A stretch of DNA of 64,000 bases from assembly GCA_963668325.1 (NCBI GenBank), contig OY764222.1, positions 2,914,001-2,978,000 on the forward strand, written 5' to 3'. This document shows positions 8,716-17,800 of the stretch, in pieces (positions within the stretch are counted from its first letter, which is position 1; every line of letters starts with the position of its first letter). The translations under genes were made by a program, and so were the position numbers. Below the pieces are notes generated by a model, which saw nothing but the letters and a program-made list of their open reading frames with translations, was not told where the DNA came from and made no database searches. The stretch is from MPNP01 sp963668325. GTDB lineage: Bacteria; Pseudomonadota; Alphaproteobacteria; Rhodobacterales; Rhodobacteraceae.

Positions 8716-8875
8716 CCTACCCCTGTACCAATACTAATGGTTGAATTGAATGTTACATGGTTGCTTATAATCTTATATCGAACCTTTAAAACTTCCATTT
8801 ATATCTTATAATTTACTGAACTAATTTTCCCACAACCGGGTGCATCGTGGGTGCCGAATAGATGAGGATAAATAA

Positions 8876-10828
8876 ATGAAAGATCAAATTTCAATAACAT
8901 TCCCTGATAAAGTTTCCAAAAAATACCATAAGGGAATCACTCCAGCTGAAATCGCTCAATCCATATCTCCTTCGCTGGGGAAGAAGGCTATTTCGGCCCA
9001 TGTTAACGGGACCCATTGGGACTTGCTTTGGCCTATCAACGAAGATTCATCCATTAGTATCAACCAATTGGATGACAATCCACATTCACTGGAACTGATT
9101 CGGCATGACTTTGCCCATGTAATGGCCCGGGCAGTTCAGGAATTATGGCCGGAAACAATGGTGACCATAGGACCTGTTATTGAAAACGGCTGGTATTATG
9201 ATTTTGACAGAGATGACCCTTTCACACCAGGCGATCTGCAGATTATCGAAAAGAAAATGAGGGAAATCATTAACCTCAGGGACAAGGTTTCCTTTGAGGT
9301 CTGGGATAGAGAGAGGGCTTTGGAATACTATCGAAATTCCAACGAGCCCTATAAGATCGAGTTGGTGGAAAACATTCCAGCCGATCAGGAAATAAAGATG
9401 TATTGGCATGGATATTGGCAAGACCTTTGTCGTGGACCTCACCTGGCACACACAGGTCAACTCCCTGCTGATGCCTTCAAACTGACCAGCATTGCCGGTG
9501 CCTATTGGCGAGGTGACAGCAGAAATAAAATGCTACAAAGGATCTACGGCATAGCCTTTAGGAGACGAGCTGATCTAAAGGCTTACCTTGCTTTCCTTGA
9601 AGAAGCCAAGAAAAGAGATCACCGAAGGTTAGGTGGGGAAATGAATCTGTTCCATTTTCAGGATGAGGCTCCTGGAATGGTTTTCTGGCATCCTGACGGA
9701 TGGACCATCTGCAAGGAAATGAAGGCATATATGACTCGAAGGCAGGTGGCATACGGTTATCAGGAGGTCAACACCCCAATGGTATTGGACCGGACCCTGT
9801 GGGAAAAATCAGGCCATTGGGAAAAGTTTCATGAGCATATGTTTCTGGTCAATGTCGATATGGAAATTGATCCTACGGAAAGAATCAGTGCGTTAAAACC
9901 CATGAATTGTCCTGGTCATGTACAGATCTTCAATAATGGGCAAAAGAGTTATCGGGAACTTCCCCTGCGAATTTCGGAATTTGGCTCATGTACACGCTAT
10001 GAACCTTCTGGAGCCCTACATGGATTAATGAGAGTTCGTGGCTTTGTTCAGGATGATGCCCATATTTTTTGTGAGGAATCTCAAATTCAGGATGAAACAA
10101 AACTCTTTATCGAAATGCTGTCTGGAATTTACCGGGACTTTGGGTTTGAAGAGTTTAAAATCAAGTTTTCGGATAGACCCGAAGTCAGAGCCGGTACTTC
10201 GGAAACTTGGGACAAGGCCGAAGAAGCTCTTAAGAATGCAACAATCGCAACTGGAAGTACATTTGGTCTCAACCCAGGCGAAGGCGCCTTTTATGGTCCC
10301 AAACTGGAATTTCTGTTGACAGATTCGCTGGGCCGTGATTGGCAATGTGGAACCTTGCAGGTGGATTTCGTGTTACCTGAAAGACTCAATTCCACGTATA
10401 TAGGGCGAGATGGAAACAAGCATCGACCAGTTATCCTCCACAGGGCCATTCTTGGAAGTTTCGAACGATTTCTGGGTATCTTGATTGAAAATTATGCTGG
10501 GAAGTTGCCACTTTGGTTATCGCCCACCCAGATTGTTGTTGCCACTATAGTTTCTGATTCCAATGATTATGCTGAAATGGTAGCAAATGCCCTGAAAGAT
10601 GCCGGTATCAGGGTAAAAACAGATATCCGTAATGAAAAAATAGGTTACAAGGTGAGGGAACATTCCCTGGCCAAGGTTCCCTATATTTTTGCTGTAGGGG
10701 CAAAGGAAATAGAAGAGCGATCGGTTTCGGTTAGAACACTCGGCGAACAAAGAGTTCGCAATATTTCCTTGGATCAGGCTATTGTGGAATTGACCGAATT
10801 GGTTAAAGCCCCTGATTACCAAAACTGA
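8876..10828 (+). CDS. thrS: Threonyl-tRNA synthetase
   Basis: This 650-residue class II aminoacyl-tRNA synthetase charges tRNA-Thr. Domains in order are an N-terminal TGS domain (residues about 1-65), the second editing domain with HDFAHVMARAV and YWHGYWQDLCRGPHL, the catalytic core with zinc ligand Cys in LKPMNCPGH and motif 2 in FGSCTRYEPSGALHGLMRVRGF, motif 3 in HRAILGSFERFLGILIE, and the anticodon-binding domain. The length is normal for bacteria. GAGG lies 9 bases before ATG 8876. It is followed by infC, the classic thrS-infC arrangement, although the ribosomal genes rpmI and rplT that usually come next are absent here. Confidence 0.97.
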   Translation: MKDQISITFPDKVSKKYHKGITPAEIAQSISPSLGKKAISAHVNGTHWDLLWPINEDSSISINQLDDNPHSLELIRHDFAHVMARAVQELWPETMVTIGPVIENGWYYDFDRDDPFTPGDLQIIEKKMREIINLRDKVSFEVWDRERALEYYRNSNEPYKIELVENIPADQEIKMYWHGYWQDLCRGPHLAHTGQLPADAFKLTSIAGAYWRGDSRNKMLQRIYGIAFRRRADLKAYLAFLEEAKKRDHRRLGGEMNLFHFQDEAPGMVFWHPDGWTICKEMKAYMTRRQVAYGYQEVNTPMVLDRTLWEKSGHWEKFHEHMFLVNVDMEIDPTERISALKPMNCPGHVQIFNNGQKSYRELPLRISEFGSCTRYEPSGALHGLMRVRGFVQDDAHIFCEESQIQDETKLFIEMLSGIYRDFGFEEFKIKFSDRPEVRAGTSETWDKAEEALKNATIATGSTFGLNPGEGAFYGPKLEFLLTDSLGRDWQCGTLQVDFVLPERLNSTYIGRDGNKHRPVILHRAILGSFERFLGILIENYAGKLPLWLSPTQIVVATIVSDSNDYAEMVANALKDAGIRVKTDIRNEKIGYKVREHSLAKVPYIFAVGAKEIEERSVSVRTLGEQRVRNISLDQAIVELTELVKAPDYQN

Positions 10829-10947
10829 TCCGGTAGCACATAAAAATACCTAATTTGCTAGATAAATCGTTAATCTAAATGTTGAAAAATGATCCCTACA
10901 TGGTTAAAGTAATGGTTCATTACAGGTAAAAAATAAGGAAATAACCC

Positions 10948-11490
10948 ATAGCAAGAAAACCATTCCAACCCAATTCTGAACGAAAGGTTGGCCCCCGTGC
11001 CAATGAAGAAATTGATGCATCAAAAATTCGCCTGATAGGGGCAAACGGCGAAAATGTCGGCGTTGTAACACCAAATGAAGGTATGGAACTAGCAAACCGT
11101 GCAAATTTGGACCTAGTTGAAATATCTGCCACATCCGATCCTCCTGTTTGCAAGATCATGGATTATGGCAAGTACAAATACACCCAGCAAAAAAAGGAAT
11201 CTCTTGCCAGAAAGAAGCAAAAGATTATTGAGGTCAAGGAAGTCAAGTTTCGACCAAACACCGGTATCCACGACTATAATGTAAAATTAAGGAATGTTCT
11301 CAGGTTTTTGGATAACGGAGACCAAGTAAAGGTTACCTTAAGATTCAGGGGGCGAGAAATGGCCCACCAGTCACTCGGCAAGGACTTGCTGGATAGAGTC
11401 AAGGAAGATGTAGGAGAGATGGGCAAGTTGGTTGCCACCCCTAAATTCGAAGGTCGCCAAATATTTATGATTTTAGGTCCGTCCAAATAA
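10948..11490 (+). CDS. infC: Translation initiation factor IF-3, apparent ATA start
   Basis: IF-3 binds the 30S subunit, prevents 70S association and proofreads start-codon choice. The 180-residue protein shows the N-domain signature GPRANEEIDASKIRLI, then LDLVEISATSDPPVCKIMDYGKYKY, the helical linker and the C-domain with RFRGREMAH. An in-frame TAA at 10942 leaves only CCC and ATA before the conserved N-terminus (A-R-K-P-F), and the next in-frame start (ATG 11083) would delete the N-domain. I therefore place the start at ATA 10948, with AAGGA about 9 bases upstream. Many infC genes use rare AUU/AUC/AUA starts, which lets IF-3 repress its own synthesis. Replacement of the start by a sequencing error is unlikely but possible. 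Confidence 0.88.
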   Translation: MARKPFQPNSERKVGPRANEEIDASKIRLIGANGENVGVVTPNEGMELANRANLDLVEISATSDPPVCKIMDYGKYKYTQQKKESLARKKQKIIEVKEVKFRPNTGIHDYNVKLRNVLRFLDNGDQVKVTLRFRGREMAHQSLGKDLLDRVKEDVGEMGKLVATPKFEGRQIFMILGPSK

Positions 11491-11558
11491 ATTCATAACC
11501 CCAACAGGTTCTTTCTAATCATGCCCCCGGGTAATCAAACCAGCTAAAGCCTTGTTTT

Positions 11559-12734
11559 ATGGATGAGATAGTAATAGCAGGTGCCAAAAGGACACCAATA
11601 GGCAAGTTCCAGGGGATACTAAATCATCTTACTGCTCCGCAGCTTGGAGGGAGTTCCATTGCAGGGTCACTTAACCATGCCGAGATTGATCCTGAGCGAA
11701 TCAATGAAGTTTATATGGGGTGTGTCCTTCCTGCTGGTATCGGTCAGGCACCGGCTAGACAAGCAGGAATTATCGGTGGATTACCAAAACATACGCCGGC
11801 TACAACAATAAATAAAATGTGTGGTTCAGGGATGAAGGCTATCATGACCGGCTTTGATCAGCTTCGTTTGAATCAGGCAGAGATAATTGTCGCCGGTGGT
11901 ATGGAAAGTATGTCACAGGCACCATTCTATATTCCAGATGCCAGATGGGGCAAGCGTTTGGGTCATACTAAAATACTGGACCATATGTTAACTGACGGCT
12001 TGACAGATGCTTACGATAATAATGCACATATGGGTGAATTCGCCGATGATTGTGCCAAGAAATTTGGCATAACCCGAAAGGATCAGGATGATTATGCCTA
12101 CGAATCATATGTTCGGGCTTTGAATGCCCAAGTATCAGGTCGGATCCAAAACGAAATTACTCCTGTTTTTTCAAGCAAGGGTGAAGCTATCAATCAGGAT
12201 GAGGAACCCTCCAAGCCCAACTGGGAGAGAATGGCAAATCTTAGGCCTTCATTCAAGCAAATGGGAACCGTCACCCCCGCAAACTCTTCAAAAATTTCTG
12301 ATGGTGCTGCATCAGTTGTATTGGGAAGGGCATCGGTTCTCAGAAAATTGGGAAGTCCAATTCTAGCCAGAATTGTCGGGCATGATACCTTTGCCCAGGA
12401 GCCTAAGGATTTTCCGACCGCCCCTATATATACTGTACAGAATCTTTTGCAAAAACTATCCTGGAAGAAAGAGGATGTTGACCTTTGGGAGGTCAATGAA
12501 GCCTTTGCCGTTGTACCGCTGGTATTCATACGGATCTTAGAAATACCTCATGAAAAAATTAACGTTAATGGAGGTGCCTGTTCTCTTGGACACCCAATAG
12601 GGTGTTCAGGTGCCAGGATTGTTACTTCCCTGATCCATGGCATGCTAAATAGCAAAGCAAAACGTGGTGTTGCAGCGGTTTGTATTGGTGGAGGTGAAGC
12701 AACATCCGTTGCTCTCGAAATTTTATCACACTGA
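11559..12734 (+). CDS. Acetyl-CoA acetyltransferase (thiolase)
   Basis: This 391-residue type II thiolase joins two acetyl-CoA molecules or cleaves acetoacetyl-CoA. The acyl-enzyme Cys is C88 in NKMCGSGMKA. H345 lies in GACSLGHPIG, and the second Cys is C375 in CIGGGEA. The NEAFAVVPL motif is also present. Length and motif order are normal for biosynthetic or degradative thiolases (phaA/atoB type), which cannot be told apart here. It is 68 bases downstream of infC on the same strand and its 3' end overlaps the convergent acyltransferase gene by 9 bases. No polyhydroxybutyrate or ketone-body genes are nearby, so the pathway is open. Confidence 0.92.
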   Translation: MDEIVIAGAKRTPIGKFQGILNHLTAPQLGGSSIAGSLNHAEIDPERINEVYMGCVLPAGIGQAPARQAGIIGGLPKHTPATTINKMCGSGMKAIMTGFDQLRLNQAEIIVAGGMESMSQAPFYIPDARWGKRLGHTKILDHMLTDGLTDAYDNNAHMGEFADDCAKKFGITRKDQDDYAYESYVRALNAQVSGRIQNEITPVFSSKGEAINQDEEPSKPNWERMANLRPSFKQMGTVTPANSSKISDGAASVVLGRASVLRKLGSPILARIVGHDTFAQEPKDFPTAPIYTVQNLLQKLSWKKEDVDLWEVNEAFAVVPLVFIRILEIPHEKINVNGGACSLGHPIGCSGARIVTSLIHGMLNSKAKRGVAAVCIGGGEATSVALEILSH

Positions 12735-13592
12735 AAGATTTTTCCAGCGACGATGTATCCAGTACCACTGCTCGGGATAATTCAAAACCATTGATTCCAA
12801 ACTGTGATTTAACTCTTGAGTAACAGTTTTGGGGTCTGTTAATGGGATTGCGGCTTCCAAAACTATCTCAAAATTCAGACCATCTTCTTTTCGGATGCCA
12901 TAGCACGGTATTACCAGGGCATTATATCTAATTGCCAATTGCCCTACTCCCACTCTTGTTTTAGTGGGGACACCTAAGAACTCTACTTCTTCTCCCTGGT
13001 TGGAATACTGGTCATTCAATAGTGATACAATTCCGCCCTTCTTTAGATGCCTGATCATTTTTAGCGTGCCCTTTCTTTTCGTGGAAAAAAGTGGAGCACC
13101 CTTTTTTTTGATGTTCTTTACATAATGCTTATTGAAAAAGGTATTCCGCATGGGTTGGTAGACCCCTGAAACCAGAAACCCTTTCATGGTGAGGTATGCC
13201 CTGACGGCTTCAAAGTTACCAAAGTGCCCACTAACAAGAAAGACAGGCTGCTTTTCTTCCTGGGCATTACTTAGTTCTTCAAACCCAGGTCCTTTGGTTG
13301 AATACAAATGGGCTCGATTAGTAAACTCCTTGCCACTATAGTTTTCACAAAACAACCTTCCGAAATTGTTGATAACTCCCTGGGAGATTTTTTCTCTCAA
13401 TTCGTGGCTCATATCAGGAAAAATCAATTTGAGATTTTGATGAACCCGCTGATTCATATCTGTCAGGGGAGCGATCAATTTCTCCATGGTCTTCCCGCTA
13501 ACACCTACCCTTCTTTCATAGGGGAATAATTTCATCCCCAGGAGCAGCGACCGCAGGGCCAAATAAACAACATAATCAGAATAAACGGACAT
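12726..13592 (-). CDS. LpxL/HtrB-family lipid A acyltransferase
   Basis: This 288-residue member of the lysophospholipid acyltransferase family adds a secondary acyl chain to lipid A precursors at the inner membrane. The catalytic H-x4-E motif is at H123-E128 (GHFGNFE). Downstream are the family's basic GTLKMIRHLKKGGIVSLLNDQ and the C-terminal YPEQWYWIHRRWK ending, typical of LpxL/LpxM-like proteins. The N-terminus is only weakly hydrophobic. The gene converges with the thiolase gene and is preceded, 31 bases upstream on the same strand, by the EamA gene, so they may be cotranscribed. Which lipid A position it modifies cannot be told. Confidence 0.85.
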   Translation of the reverse strand: MSVYSDYVVYLALRSLLLGMKLFPYERRVGVSGKTMEKLIAPLTDMNQRVHQNLKLIFPDMSHELREKISQGVINNFGRLFCENYSGKEFTNRAHLYSTKGPGFEELSNAQEEKQPVFLVSGHFGNFEAVRAYLTMKGFLVSGVYQPMRNTFFNKHYVKNIKKKGAPLFSTKRKGTLKMIRHLKKGGIVSLLNDQYSNQGEEVEFLGVPTKTRVGVGQLAIRYNALVIPCYGIRKEDGLNFEIVLEAAIPLTDPKTVTQELNHSLESMVLNYPEQWYWIHRRWKNLSV

Positions 13593-13623
13593 CTAAATCC
13601 AACATTTGCAAATGTTACCTAGG

Positions 13624-14493
13624 CTAGCTTTTGATTTCGTTCCACCAAATATACAGACCTGCAAGGATAATAACCAACGCTCCAACATAAGTCCAAATAT
13701 CAGGAAACTCATCAAAAAATAACATGCCGAATATTGTAGAGTAAATGATGGAAGCATAGGTAAATGGCGAAAGTACCGACGCATGCACTTTGAATAGAGC
13801 ATAAATAATCAATAATTGCCCGACAGTACCTAAGACCGAAATCATTCCAATAAATTTCAAATCACCGATACTTGGTGTTGTCCAGTAAAATGGAACAATC
13901 AAGGTAGATGCTACAGCTCCGAGGACCGTTGTATAGAATAAGCTGCTCCAGATTGATTCGGATTTACTTAAATATTTGGTAGCAATAAAATATCCTGCAA
14001 ATCCTAGTGCTCCTCCAATTGGGAAAAGAGCATAAGGTGTAAATACGTCTGTACCTGGACGGATGATGATCAATGCCCCCATCAAACCAACACAAACTCC
14101 GAATATTTTCTTCCAACCCAGATTTTCACCCAAAAAATAATAGGCAGCTATAACGATAAAGAGTGGGTTAATCTGAAGAATTGCTGTTGCTGCTCCCAAT
14201 TCGATTGAAGAAAACCCGGTAAAAAAACAGATTGTGCCCAAGAATAAGAACAAAGATCTTGCCAGTTGCAAGCCTAGTTGACTCGTAGCCAAAGTTGACT
14301 TCAAATGTGGGATGATAATAACAAATACGACAATGGATTGACCTAAATATCTGATCCAAACCAAATTCATTATCTCATAGTCAGTGGAAAGGTATTTTAC
14401 CGTTGCATCCATCGAGGACAGGAAAAAAATGGCCAATAGCATAGAAATAATCCCTATGGTGATAGGAGGAATTTTCTGTAGGGAAGAAATCAT
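13624..14493 (-). CDS. EamA-family (DMT) transporter
   Basis: This 289-residue protein has about ten hydrophobic segments in two EamA repeats, with the repeat features KYLS near residue 33 and FLGENLGWKKIFGVCVGLMGA around residues 122-142. The second repeat ends in FFDEFPDIWTYVGALVIILAG. Members export metabolites or amino acids across the inner membrane. It is divergent from the HpaB-like monooxygenase gene, with 173 bases in between. The pair may share regulation, but no operator was recognised. The transported substrate is unknown. Confidence 0.85.
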   Translation of the reverse strand: MISSLQKIPPITIGIISMLLAIFFLSSMDATVKYLSTDYEIMNLVWIRYLGQSIVVFVIIIPHLKSTLATSQLGLQLARSLFLFLGTICFFTGFSSIELGAATAILQINPLFIVIAAYYFLGENLGWKKIFGVCVGLMGALIIIRPGTDVFTPYALFPIGGALGFAGYFIATKYLSKSESIWSSLFYTTVLGAVASTLIVPFYWTTPSIGDLKFIGMISVLGTVGQLLIIYALFKVHASVLSPFTYASIIYSTIFGMLFFDEFPDIWTYVGALVIILAGLYIWWNEIKS

Positions 14494-14666
14494 TTGCTAA
14501 GCCATCAATAAAATTGGGTAATTTCCCACAACTCTTTAGTCTTATCTAACAATAATGCCACGAACAAATTTACCGACACTTCAAGTTGGGAAAATTTGGC
14601 TTGGCAGCCATTTGAATTCTGTTTAAATGATAGCTTTGAGATACTTTCAACTTTAGGAAGAAAAAA

Positions 14667-16166
14667 ATGATTAGAACAGGAAAGGAATATATCCAGTCCA
14701 TAAGAGACGGACGGGAAGTTTATATTAATGGGGATAAAGTAGAAGATGTTCCCTCGCATCCCATGTTCAAGCCAATTGTAGATATTCGGGCAAGAATTTA
14801 CGATATGCAAACTGAACCCCAATACCAATCATTGCTCACCTACGAAGATAGTGGAGAAAAACTTGCTGCCTCTTTAAAACCACCTAAAACCCAGAATGAC
14901 TGGTGGGAAAAAAGAAAAATTACCAATACCGTTTTTGCTGAAATCGGTGGTGTTGTAACCAGGGTTGGCGATGAAACGGTCGGTGAAATGTGGTCCCTGT
15001 TTGATGGGCAGGATATCCTGAACCAGGTCGATCCACAATTTTCAGAAAATATCAAAAAGCATATTGACCTTGTAACCTATAATGATCCATTCCATGTTTC
15101 GGCCAACACAGATCCCAAGGGTGATCGTTCCAAACACCCCAAGGACCAGGATCCCGACATGTTGCTGCATGTTGTAAAGGAAACCGATGCTGGACTGATA
15201 GTAAGAGGGGCGAAATTCGAAACAGCTGCGGCCTATGCCAACCAGGCCTTTACCAAACCGACTATTGCCAATTGGGGAAATGAAGCATATTCCGATTATG
15301 CGGTTGGATTTATCTGCGATTTATCATCACCAGGCATAAAGATGATCTGTCGAACTGGCTTTGCGGGTAAGGCACCCAGTGCTGATTATCCCCTGGCCAA
15401 TAATTTCGATGAGGTCGACAGTTTGGTGATTTTTGACAATGTACTGGTTCCCTGGGAGAATGTTCTCTTTTACCGGCATACCAAGGCAGCGATGTTTATC
15501 AGGGCAACGTTGCATAGATATTCAGCCTTTGCCTTTGTTCAAAGGAACCTTGCCTTTACCGACCTGATGATTGGTGCCGCCCTCTTTAATGTCAGGCAGA
15601 CTGGTTTGGACAAGCAACCTGCTGTACAGGAAAAGCTGGCTCATTTGGCTGTCTATCGTGAAGGGATTAATGCCCACCTTACCGCAGCAATTGCTTTGGC
15701 TGAACCCAGCCCTGGTGGATTGCTAATGCCGAACCAGTCTCTACTTTATACTGGCCGCGTCCATGCCTGTTCAAATTATCATCAGATCATTCATATTGCC
15801 CGAGAACTTTGTGGCGGGCAGATTTGTATTACACCCGATCAGGCCTGCTTCGGGGATGAAGAATCTGGTCCCTGGATGGACAAATATTATACCATCAACG
15901 AAAATTGGTGTGCCGAGGATCGGAGAAAACTACTTGCTTTTGCCAGAGATCTGTTAAATTCCGATTATGCAGGGCACCGCTTGACTTTTCAGCTGTTTGC
16001 CCAATCACCTCCCTTTGCGCATCTTGGCGCGGTCTATCGCAATTTTGACTGGGATGGACCACTGGATTTGGTAAAAAATGCCGCCAGCCTCTCGGATGAT
16101 GTCATAAAGGATAAGAAATTACGAAAGTGGCTGGATTGCGAACCTGATTTAAGTGATAACTCCTAA
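14667..16166 (+). CDS. HpaB-family FADH2-dependent aromatic monooxygenase
   Basis: This 499-residue protein belongs to the 4-hydroxyphenylacetate 3-monooxygenase (HpaB/PvcC) family, the oxygenase half of two-component flavin hydroxylases. It starts with the family signature MIRTGKEYIQSIRDGREVYINGDKV. It contains NDPFHVSANTDPKGDRSKHP and the FDNVLVPWENVLFY motif of the acyl-CoA-dehydrogenase-like fold. Length is normal. Reduced FAD must come from a separate reductase, and the next gene, 43 bases downstream, encodes one. The actual substrate cannot be read from sequence. HpaB homologues hydroxylate phenols, pyrroles and other ring systems. Its neighbours (Rid, DUF1028) differ from those in a classical hpa cluster, so 4-hydroxyphenylacetate is not the safest guess. 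Confidence 0.85.
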   Translation: MIRTGKEYIQSIRDGREVYINGDKVEDVPSHPMFKPIVDIRARIYDMQTEPQYQSLLTYEDSGEKLAASLKPPKTQNDWWEKRKITNTVFAEIGGVVTRVGDETVGEMWSLFDGQDILNQVDPQFSENIKKHIDLVTYNDPFHVSANTDPKGDRSKHPKDQDPDMLLHVVKETDAGLIVRGAKFETAAAYANQAFTKPTIANWGNEAYSDYAVGFICDLSSPGIKMICRTGFAGKAPSADYPLANNFDEVDSLVIFDNVLVPWENVLFYRHTKAAMFIRATLHRYSAFAFVQRNLAFTDLMIGAALFNVRQTGLDKQPAVQEKLAHLAVYREGINAHLTAAIALAEPSPGGLLMPNQSLLYTGRVHACSNYHQIIHIARELCGGQICITPDQACFGDEESGPWMDKYYTINENWCAEDRRKLLAFARDLLNSDYAGHRLTFQLFAQSPPFAHLGAVYRNFDWDGPLDLVKNAASLSDDVIKDKKLRKWLDCEPDLSDNS

Positions 16167-16209
16167 TGATGTTTTTCCTTCAGTTTTTTGATTTCAGTTA
16201 GGACCTTCA

Positions 16210-17370
16210 TTGGAAACGCCCTCCACCAAGGATCGAGAGAAATTTCTTGAGGGGATGCGATATACTGCATCTGCCGTCAACATTGTAACCACCGATGGCT
16301 CGGCTGGCAAAGCTGGTGTAACTGTTTCGGCCATGACCCCCGTTTCAGCCGATGGCGAAAAGCCAACCTTGCTCGTTTGTGTCCATCATTTAAGTCCTGC
16401 TTGTAAGGCCATATTGGCCAACAAGGTCTTTGGGGTTAACATCCTTTCGCAGAAACAATCCTTTATAGCTGATACCTTCGCGGGACGAATAAAAGCCAAG
16501 GATAATGATAAATTTTCCTGTACCGAATGGATCAATGGCAAAACCGGTGTGCCTCTGGTGCTGAATTCATTGGTATCATTTGAATGTCAACTATTGGAGA
16601 ATACTCGCGTTGGGTCGCATCACATATTCATTGGCGGCGTACAGAATACCCGCTTTCAGAAAGATGAGCTGCCTTTGATTTACTCCAATCGAGCATATGG
16701 ATCCCCTGCCAAAATTGACATAGATCCCAATCATGAGCAGGATAAAGGAGGAAGCCCCCTACTCCGCATTGGTTGCCTAACACATCTTGCTGCTACCTTT
16801 ATACCAGAGTTGGTGGCCTGTTTTCTGCAAGAGAATCCTGATATAAACTTTTCCTTGCTTGAGGGTAACCAAGACCAATTGTTACTATTATTAGGAACTC
16901 AAACCTGTGACATAGCCTTTTTGAATAAACCTCCCCCAAATACCAAACTTAATGAATACACCTTAACAAGATTAAACCATTATGCAGTGTTACCATCCGA
17001 AGGTGTAATTAGTATATCGGATTCAGTAACCCTAGAAAAACTCAAGGATTTACCACTCCTGCATTTGGAAAACTCAATTTATCCAGATCTTATTGACCTA
17101 TTTGGGTCAGTTGGAATAACACCAAAACCAAAGGTTCAAGCCGCTTCCATGGAAATGATTTTGGATATGGTTGAAAGAGGGTTGGGGTATACTGTTCTTG
17201 CCACTTTATCAGCACATCCTCTACCTATCCGCAATAGAAATTTACGTGCCTTGCAATTACCGGATCAGGCAGGAAAATTGGTTATGGTTACCCCGGGTGA
17301 TGCAGTACCCTCAAAATTTGCCATGCAGTTCCTGGAATTTAGTAAGAATTATTTCACAACAAGACAATAG
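16210..17370 (+). CDS. Flavin reductase fused to a LysR-type substrate-binding domain
   Basis: Residues 1-165 form a flavin reductase (FMN-binding split barrel), with YTASAVNIVTT, GVTVSAMTPVS and HHIFIGGV as in HpaC-like enzymes. They should supply FADH2 to the HpaB-like partner. Residues about 185-386 read as a LysR-family effector-binding domain (LLRIGCLTHLAATFIPELVACF, then CDIAFL and MILDMVERGLGYTVL) without any helix-turn-helix. A normal reductase of this type has about 165-190 residues, so the second domain is an addition. The Acinetobacter C1 reductase carries a C-terminal MarR-like domain that senses the phenolic substrate. By analogy this fusion may gate flavin reduction by ligand. 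The start is TTG 16210, with AGGA about 7 bases upstream. Confidence 0.8.
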   Translation: METPSTKDREKFLEGMRYTASAVNIVTTDGSAGKAGVTVSAMTPVSADGEKPTLLVCVHHLSPACKAILANKVFGVNILSQKQSFIADTFAGRIKAKDNDKFSCTEWINGKTGVPLVLNSLVSFECQLLENTRVGSHHIFIGGVQNTRFQKDELPLIYSNRAYGSPAKIDIDPNHEQDKGGSPLLRIGCLTHLAATFIPELVACFLQENPDINFSLLEGNQDQLLLLLGTQTCDIAFLNKPPPNTKLNEYTLTRLNHYAVLPSEGVISISDSVTLEKLKDLPLLHLENSIYPDLIDLFGSVGITPKPKVQAASMEMILDMVERGLGYTVLATLSAHPLPIRNRNLRALQLPDQAGKLVMVTPGDAVPSKFAMQFLEFSKNYFTTRQ

Positions 17371-17378
17371 GAGTAATT

Positions 17379-17798
17379 GTGATTCACCACCGGTTGAGAC
17401 CATTTAATACGAAAGAAACTTATCCAGAACAGAATTTAGACAATGACCTAAGTCAAGGGGTTGTGGCCAAAGGAACAATGGTATTTTTGCGAGGCCAGGT
17501 TTCACAGGATTTGGATACACGTGAATCTTTATATCATGCAGACCCGACCCGCCAAACTCGAAAAACCATGGAAAACATAAAAATGCTCCTGGAAGAAGCC
17601 GGCAGTGATATGAGTCATATCTGCAGAATAGTCGTCTACCTAACTGATATCAGGTATCGTGAAGAGGTCTACCTAGAGATGGGGAGCTGGTTAAAGGGGG
17701 TATTTCCTTGCTCTACTGGACTTGTAGTTTCAAGCCTGGCTCGTCCGGAATGGTTGGTTGAAATTGAAGTTACTGCTGTAATCCCGGAGGCTGAATAA
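17379..17798 (+). CDS. Rid-family protein (YjgF/YER057c/UK114)
   Basis: This 139-residue Rid-family protein forms trimers and acts on imine or enamine intermediates in the best-studied members. It shows VVAKGTMVFLRGQVSQD, the helix TRQTRKTMENIKMLLEEAGSDMSHICR, and the terminal VEIEVTAVIP strand. At the position of the archetypal RidA Arg105 (FPARS/T) the sequence is FPCST, so it probably belongs to a non-archetypal Rid subgroup without the classic deaminase activity. The start is GTG 17379, with TAGGAG just upstream overlapping the previous stop. It lies between the reductase and DUF1028 genes, 8 and 2 bases away, so it is part of a tight operon and likely handles a reactive pathway intermediate. 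Confidence 0.85.
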   Translation: MIHHRLRPFNTKETYPEQNLDNDLSQGVVAKGTMVFLRGQVSQDLDTRESLYHADPTRQTRKTMENIKMLLEEAGSDMSHICRIVVYLTDIRYREEVYLEMGSWLKGVFPCSTGLVVSSLARPEWLVEIEVTAVIPEAE

Positions 17799-17800
17799 AC

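Noticed and set aside
14667..16166. Naming the monooxygenase hpaB and the operon 4-hydroxyphenylacetate degradation
   Set aside because: No extradiol dioxygenase or hpaD-I genes are nearby and the neighbours differ, so only the family was stated.
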